From Shiella aurantiaca (GTDB taxonomy: Bacteria; Bacteroidota; Bacteroidia; Cytophagales; Cyclobacteriaceae): 64,000 bases of DNA. The stretch lies in contig JAUHJS010000001.1 in the NCBI GenBank assembly GCA_030412945.1, forward strand, positions 635,709-699,708, given 5' to 3'. The position numbers and the translations under genes are program-made. The number at the start of each line of letters is the position of its first letter. Position 1 is the first letter of the stretch. Positions 59,366-64,000 of the stretch are shown here, in pieces. The notes beneath the pieces are model-generated. The model saw only the letters and a program-made list of their open reading frames with translations, ran no database searches and was not told where the DNA came from.

Positions 59366-60735
59366 AATTGCTGACCCGATTGTGTGATAAATGCTGCTAC
59401 CGCCTGCTTAAATAATTCGCCACGGTGTTCGTAATTCTTAAATAAATCAAAGCTGGCACAAGCGGGGCTTAATAAAACCACATCACCTGCACGGCTCATT
59501 TTGGCGGCCAAAGCCACTGCTTTTTCTGTGCTATCCGCTTCGGCTATCTCAGGCACTATGCCTGCGAAATAGCGAAGCAATTTGTTATTGTCGATACCGA
59601 GGCATACCAAGGCTTTCACCTTTTGCCTCACCAGTAACTCTATCTGCTGATATTCATTTCCCTTATCAATTCCACCTGCAATCCAAACTACCGGGCTCGT
59701 CATGGCATCAAGGGCATAATACACCGAGTCGACATTAGTGGCCTTGGAATCATTGATAAACTGAACTCCTTGCCATTCTCCGGCTGGTTCTAATCTGTGT
59801 GGAGCATTTACAAAAGTGGCTAAGCCTTTGCGCAAAGCCGATTCGCTCAGCCCCATTGATAAGGACGCCAGGCTAGCCGCCATGGCATTAATGGCATTGT
59901 GCCTTCCGGTAATGGAAATGGCCGCGACAGGAATTTCTATAGAATGCTCACCTACTAGTAGATGCAAAGCTTCATTTTGTAAATAAGCACCATTTTCCAC
60001 TTGCGTCTCCAAGCTGATGGGCATTTGCTGTGGAATAATAGCTATCTGCTCTACCCTTTCGGCTACCAATGGACTTTCTTGAAAATAGATAAAACCTCCT
60101 TTGGTGTCCATATTCTGTAGAATGCGGAACTTGCTATCGGTATAGCGCGCCATGGAATTCTCGTAGCGGTCCATGTGATCGGGCGTGATGTTCAGTAATA
60201 CCGCCACATCCGCCTTAAACCGATACATCCCGTCAAGCTGAAAACTGCTCACTTCCAACACATAATGGGTAAACTGGTCTTGAATCACCTGCTTGGCCAA
60301 GCTTTCACCAATATTTCCGGCCAAACCCACTTTGTATCCGGCTTGCTTGAGCAAATGGTAGGTAAGCAAAGTAGTGGTGGTTTTTCCATTGGTTCCTGTA
60401 ATGGCAATAAAGCGCGCTTGGGTATAGCGAGAAGCAAATTCCAGCTCATCGATAATGGGAATGCCCGCAGCCATGGCCTTTTGTACAATCGGCACCTTAG
60501 GCGATATGCCCGGACTTTTGATAATTTCTTGCGCCTGCAAAATCAGTCCCTCAGAGTGTTGACCCTCCTCAAAAGGAATGCCTGCCTCATGGAGCTGCTG
60601 AGCGTAGCGCTCTTGCACTTTCCCGAAATCAGATACAAATACGGCTATGCCTTTGCTTTTGGCAAGCAAGGCCGCACCCGTTCCGGATTCACCCGAACCA
60701 AGGACTACTAGCGCATATTTAGTTTCTGTACTCAT
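59362..60735 (-). CDS. murD: UDP-MurNAc-L-alanine-D-glutamate ligase
   Basis: A 457-residue Mur ligase adding D-glutamate. Motifs: VVLGSGESGTGAALLA, ATP loop [66 protein letters not shown] and LLSPACASFDLFKNYEHRGELFKQAV, the last being typical for MurD. Full length. It overlaps ftsW by 4 bases and lies 4 bases after mraY. Confidence 0.97.
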   Translation of the reverse strand: MSTETKYALVVLGSGESGTGAALLAKSKGIAVFVSDFGKVQERYAQQLHEAGIPFEEGQHSEGLILQAQEIIKSPGISPKVPIVQKAMAAGIPIIDELEFASRYTQARFIAITGTNGKTTTTLLTYHLLKQAGYKVGLAGNIGESLAKQVIQDQFTHYVLEVSSFQLDGMYRFKADVAVLLNITPDHMDRYENSMARYTDSKFRILQNMDTKGGFIYFQESPLVAERVEQIAIIPQQMPISLETQVENGAYLQNEALHLLVGEHSIEIPVAAISITGRHNAINAMAASLASLSMGLSESALRKGLATFVNAPHRLEPAGEWQGVQFINDSKATNVDSVYYALDAMTSPVVWIAGGIDKGNEYQQIELLVRQKVKALVCLGIDNNKLLRYFAGIVPEIAEADSTEKAVALAAKMSRAGDVVLLSPACASFDLFKNYEHRGELFKQAVAAFITQSGQQL

Positions 60736-60739
60736 TCGA

Positions 60740-61954
60740 TTAACGCAATTTTAGTGTAGCCAAAGTAATAATGGCCAATAGTATGCTTACCGTCCAAAAA
60801 CGGGTAACAATTTTTGATTCGTGGATTCCTTTTTTCTGATAATGGTGATGTAATGGCGACATCAGGAAGATTCTGCGGCCTTCGCCATATTTTTTGCGAG
60901 TATATTTGAAATAACTCACCTGCATGATCACCGAAAGGTTTTCAATCAAAAACACCCCACAAAGTATAGGAATCAGGAGTTCTTTGCGTACCGAAATAGC
61001 AAGTACGGCTATCACTCCGCCTATGGCCAAACTACCTGTATCGCCCATAAACACCTGAGCCGGATAAGAATTGTACCATAAGAAACCAATGCAGGCACCC
61101 ACAAAGGCGGCACAGAAAATCACCAATTCTCCGGCATTGGGTATGTACATGATGTTCAGATACTCCGAAAAAATGAGGTTACCGGATAGATAAGCAAAAA
61201 TGGCCAGCGTGAGACCAATACTGGCGCTGGTGCCTGCGGCCAAGCCATCAATACCATCAGTGATATTGGCACCATTGGATACGGCCGTGACAATAAAAAT
61301 CACTACCAGCACATAGAGCACCCATGTGAATTCATCGGGAACAAAAGGCAATACATCCTTGTAATCCAGCTCGTTGTTTTTGAAAAAAGGGATAGTGGTT
61401 TTGGTAGATTTAATATCATCGAAGGTTTTCACTTCCTCCACTTGGCTTTCAATCATGGTAACGGGTTCATGAAAATCGCGCACCACCACATCGTCATGGA
61501 AATAGAGAACCAAACCCACAATCAGTCCCAAGCCGATTTGACCTATCACCTTGAAGCGACCCGCCAAGCCTTCTTTGTTCTTTTTAAATACTTTGATATA
61601 ATCATCCAAAAAGCCGATAGCGCCCATCCAAAGGATAGATACCAAGGCTAAAATGATATAGATATTTTCCAACTTGGCAAACAACAAAGTAGGCAATACC
61701 ACCGCGGCAATAATGATAATGCCTCCCATGGTGGGCGTACCTTTTTTCTGCATTTGGCCTTCCAGCCCAAGGTCGCGGATATCCTCTCCTACCTGCTTTT
61801 TGCGCAGCATATTGATGAGCTGCTTGCCGAAGGTGATGGTGATAATCAATGACAAAAGAGCGGCCATTCCGGCACGGAAGGAAATAAAGCGAAATACGCC
61901 CGCTCCCATGAGGTCGAATTGTTTATCCAGATAATCAAATAAATAGTACAACAT
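60740..61954 (-). CDS. mraY: Phospho-MurNAc-pentapeptide transferase MraY
   Basis: A 404-residue integral membrane enzyme that joins the UDP-linked precursor to undecaprenyl phosphate (lipid I). Motifs: [36 protein letters not shown] (catalytic Asp pair), [45 protein letters not shown] and the [12 protein letters not shown] end. It is about 40 residues longer than the proteobacterial enzyme because of an insertion after residue 150 (about 155-215, [17 protein letters not shown]), usual in this phylum. Ten or so helices. Confidence 0.97.
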   Translation of the reverse strand: MLYYLFDYLDKQFDLMGAGVFRFISFRAGMAALLSLIITITFGKQLINMLRKKQVGEDIRDLGLEGQMQKKGTPTMGGIIIIAAVVLPTLLFAKLENIYIILALVSILWMGAIGFLDDYIKVFKKNKEGLAGRFKVIGQIGLGLIVGLVLYFHDDVVVRDFHEPVTMIESQVEEVKTFDDIKSTKTTIPFFKNNELDYKDVLPFVPDEFTWVLYVLVVIFIVTAVSNGANITDGIDGLAAGTSASIGLTLAIFAYLSGNLIFSEYLNIMYIPNAGELVIFCAAFVGACIGFLWYNSYPAQVFMGDTGSLAIGGVIAVLAISVRKELLIPILCGVFLIENLSVIMQVSYFKYTRKKYGEGRRIFLMSPLHHHYQKKGIHESKIVTRFWTVSILLAIITLATLKLR

Positions 61955-61958
61955 CCGC

Positions 61959-63422
61959 TTATTGGGTCATTAGGTTCAAAAATTCTGTCACCACCTTTTT
62001 ATCGTCAAAATCGTATTTCACGCCTTTGATTTCCTGATAGGTTTCGTGGCCTTTTCCGGCAATCAGTATAATATCTTTAGGCTGCGCCAAAGCACAGGCC
62101 GTTTTAATCGCTTCTCTTCTGTCGGTAATAGAAAGCACTTTTCGCTGCTGAGTAATGCTAACCCCCTCTTGCATTTCCTTGATAATTTGCTCCGGCTCTT
62201 CGTTGCGCGGATTATCGGAAGTAAGAATTACTCTATCGGAATACTTGGCAGCAATTCCCGACATAATCGGGCGCTTGGCGCTATCGCGGTTGCCTCCACA
62301 GCCCACCACGGTAATAATCTGCTCATTGCCCATACGAAATCCCTGAATGGTGGTCAGCACATTTTCCAAAGCATCGGGTGTGTGCGCATAATCCACTATG
62401 GCCGTTAGGCCGTTAGGACCACGTACAATTTCAAAGCGTCCGGGCGCGGTAGTAAGGGTAGAAAGCTGCATCAGCACCTCTTCTTCCTGCTCGCCCAAGA
62501 GCATAGCGGCTCCGTAAATTCCCACCAAATTGTAGGCGTTGAAATCACCTACTAGTCGGCACCACACTTCTTTTCCGGCTATCTCCAATTGCAAACCTTG
62601 AATGGTATTGCTAATGATTCTTCCTTTGAAATCGGCCAAGGTTTTTAGGGCAAAAGTATGCTTGGCGGCTTTGGTATTTTGCAGCATCACCATGCCTCGC
62701 TTATCATCTACATTCACCAAAGCGAAGGCCGAAGAAGGCAAATCATCAAACAGTTTCTTTTTGGCTTTGATGTAGGCATCAAAAGTACCGTGATAGTCGA
62801 GGTGATCGTGGGAAATATTGGTAAAAATAGCCCCAGCCACTTCTATTCCGGCCATGCGGTGCTGCACTATGGCATGCGAACTGGCTTCCATAAAGCAGTG
62901 CGTACACCCTTTTTTCACCATTTGTGCCAAAAGGGCATTGAGCGAAAGCGCATCGGGCGTGGTGTGGGTAGCCACTATCTCCTCTTCATTGATTTTATTC
63001 ACCACCGTAGAAAGCAGGCCGCTGCTATAGCCTAGGGCCATAAACAGTTTGTGCAAGATCGTAGCCGTAGTAGTTTTTCCGTTGGTTCCGGTTACGGCCA
63101 CCAGCTTCAGCTTAGCCGAAGGATTTCCGTAAAAATTAGAAGCAATGATACCCAGCGCATAGGCCGAATCATTGGTTTCGATAAAGCATACCGCATCGGG
63201 CATGGTTTCGGGTAAGGTTTCGCAGACCACCGCCACCGCACCCTGAGCTACGGCCTGAGCAATGTACTGATGGCCATCTACCTGCGTGCCACGCGTAGCG
63301 ACAAAAAGATCGCCCTGCTTGACTTGACGTGAATCAAAGCAAACAGAGGCGATTTCTTTATTCATATCACCTGATATACTCTTTAAGGTAACTTTATATA
63401 CTATGTCCTTCAGTATAGCCAT
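61959..63422 (-). CDS. murE: UDP-MurNAc-tripeptide synthetase (meso-diaminopimelate-adding)
   Basis: A 487-residue Mur ligase adding the third peptide residue. Motifs: [21 protein letters not shown] loop [48 protein letters not shown], and [10 protein letters not shown]. The DNPR sequence is the hallmark of enzymes specific for meso-diaminopimelate, so the peptidoglycan should be of the Gram-negative type. The start overlaps the ftsI stop by one base (TAATG), coupling the genes; mraY follows after 4 bases. Confidence 0.97.
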   Translation of the reverse strand: MAILKDIVYKVTLKSISGDMNKEIASVCFDSRQVKQGDLFVATRGTQVDGHQYIAQAVAQGAVAVVCETLPETMPDAVCFIETNDSAYALGIIASNFYGNPSAKLKLVAVTGTNGKTTTATILHKLFMALGYSSGLLSTVVNKINEEEIVATHTTPDALSLNALLAQMVKKGCTHCFMEASSHAIVQHRMAGIEVAGAIFTNISHDHLDYHGTFDAYIKAKKKLFDDLPSSAFALVNVDDKRGMVMLQNTKAAKHTFALKTLADFKGRIISNTIQGLQLEIAGKEVWCRLVGDFNAYNLVGIYGAAMLLGEQEEEVLMQLSTLTTAPGRFEIVRGPNGLTAIVDYAHTPDALENVLTTIQGFRMGNEQIITVVGCGGNRDSAKRPIMSGIAAKYSDRVILTSDNPRNEEPEQIIKEMQEGVSITQQRKVLSITDRREAIKTACALAQPKDIILIAGKGHETYQEIKGVKYDFDDKKVVTEFLNLMTQ

Positions 63423-64000
63423 TAGCCCAATATTATTCTGATTAAGCCTCCTTTCGCTATGCGCGAACCCGGAGGCAATGATTGATTGATTACACGCCCT
63501 TTCCCTTGGTAGGTCACGCGTAAGCCTTTGTTTTCCAATAAATACAAGGCATCGCGGAGCATCATCCCCTGCACATCGGGCACCAGGCCTGCGGCATTGG
63601 ATGGGTATTTCCAGTTGATGGCGTTATTGGTAACCGAAGCACGCACCCATTCTACTTCATCTTCTTTACTGTGATTTGAAATCCCCAGTTTGTTGCATAG
63701 GAAATTCAGATCAGGATAGTAGCCTGCTTTTACGGTAGGGAAAACACCCGTTTCCACCAAATATTCAGGGCTCAGTGGCGCATGCATATCGATGTCTTTG
63801 GCGTAAATTTTATCAGCAATTTCTTTGAAAACCGGAGCGGCCACATCGCTACCATACTGACGATAGCCTTTGGGATCATCAATCAGCACCATGCAGCTGT
63901 AGCGGGGATTATCCGCAGGAAAATAGCCCACAAAAGAGGTATAGTATTTCTTCACGTGTTTCCCATTCACCAGCTTTTGCGCTGTACCTGTTTTTCCGGC
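63422..64000 (-). CDS. ftsI: Penicillin-binding protein FtsI (PBP3-like), C-terminal part
   Basis: The window ends inside this gene. 192 residues are readable, from 64000 to the stop at 63422. The first visible residues are AGKTGTAQKLVNG: this holds the transpeptidase KTG motif, so the true protein extends upstream. The first ATG/GTG in the window (GTG 63970) is not the start. After the transpeptidase end (TSFVGYFPADNPRYSCMVLIDDP) comes a PASTA-like tail (about the last 60 residues, VPDVQGMMLRDALYLLENKGLRV...IAKGGLIRIILG). The enzyme cross-links septal peptidoglycan with FtsW. First gene of the cluster visible here. Confidence 0.95.
   Translation of the reverse strand, partial: AGKTGTAQKLVNGKHVKKYYTSFVGYFPADNPRYSCMVLIDDPKGYRQYGSDVAAPVFKEIADKIYAKDIDMHAPLSPEYLVETGVFPTVKAGYYPDLNFLCNKLGISNHSKEDEVEWVRASVTNNAINWKYPSNAAGLVPDVQGMMLRDALYLLENKGLRVTYQGKGRVINQSLPPGSRIAKGGLIRIILG

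Noticed and set aside
1..64000. CRISPR arrays, insertion sequences and prophage genes
   Set aside because: No regularly spaced repeats, transposase or phage structural proteins were seen.

Overview
The window looks like a stretch of chromosome from a member of the Bacteroidota, most likely a Cytophagales-type bacterium. Many intergenic regions carry the phylum's -7 promoter element TAnnTTTG, Shine-Dalgarno sequences are rarely visible, and Bacteroidota families recur: DUF4249 lipoprotein plus TonB-dependent receptor, short AMP nucleosidase, fused E1 alpha/beta 2-oxoacid dehydrogenase, YfhO protein, PspC-like small protein and an ExbB/ExbD/ExbD cluster. Gene density is high and convergent genes are mostly separated by compact hairpin terminators. 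No prophage, insertion sequence, CRISPR array or rRNA was found.

Layout. 15-3261: a sigma-54-type response regulator without a DNA-binding domain, a 41-residue lipoprotein too short for routine gene calling, an orphan LuxE-like enzyme and a lipoprotein. 3391-12417: metabolism and envelope genes (fused E1, DUF1573, alanine dehydrogenase, AMP nucleosidase, amidohydrolase, MFS transporter) and a stand-alone restriction-type nuclease domain. 12492-14717: a proton-driven ExbB/ExbD energiser operon. 14874-15284: an intact tRNA-Ser(GGA), a tiny GIY-YIG nuclease gene starting 2 bases after it, then a damaged second copy of the 3' half of the same tRNA. 15358-22473: eight tightly coupled minus-strand genes (flippase-like protein, two GT2 glycosyltransferases, an 84-residue unknown, a GAF-SpoIIE phosphatase, a polysaccharide deacetylase, TatD, asparaginase). 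22479-29643: ruvC, ROK kinase, TlpA-like lipoprotein, gatB, alaS. 29901-34859: M23 peptidase, CapA-like lipoprotein, MerR, dprA, FKBP, phosphoesterase. 34910-38445: small basic protein and a DUF4249/TonB receptor pair. 38677-50610: hisS-hutH-ybaB-GT2, PspC, an OmpA/TPR lipoprotein, an E1 beta subunit, guanine deaminase, ffh, YfhO. 50644-51824: peroxiredoxin and a MazF-type toxin-antitoxin pair. 51996-64000: the division and cell wall (dcw) cluster in the order ftsI(partial)-murE-mraY-murD-ftsW-murG-murC-ftsQ-ftsA-ftsZ on the minus strand.

How it fits together. The dcw cluster makes and polymerises a meso-diaminopimelate peptidoglycan (MurE has the DNPR motif) and assembles the Z ring. The ExbB/ExbD operon can energise TonB receptors such as the one at 36106-38445. 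The eight-gene operon looks like a surface glycan or glycolipid module with a built-in signalling phosphatase.

The most unusual object is the tRNA-Ser/GIY-YIG arrangement. A unit of about 322 bp, whose only gene is an 81-residue nuclease, lies between direct repeats of the tRNA 3' half. That is the architecture left by elements that integrate into tRNA genes, but there is no integrase. All functional calls come from reading motifs; no database search was run.
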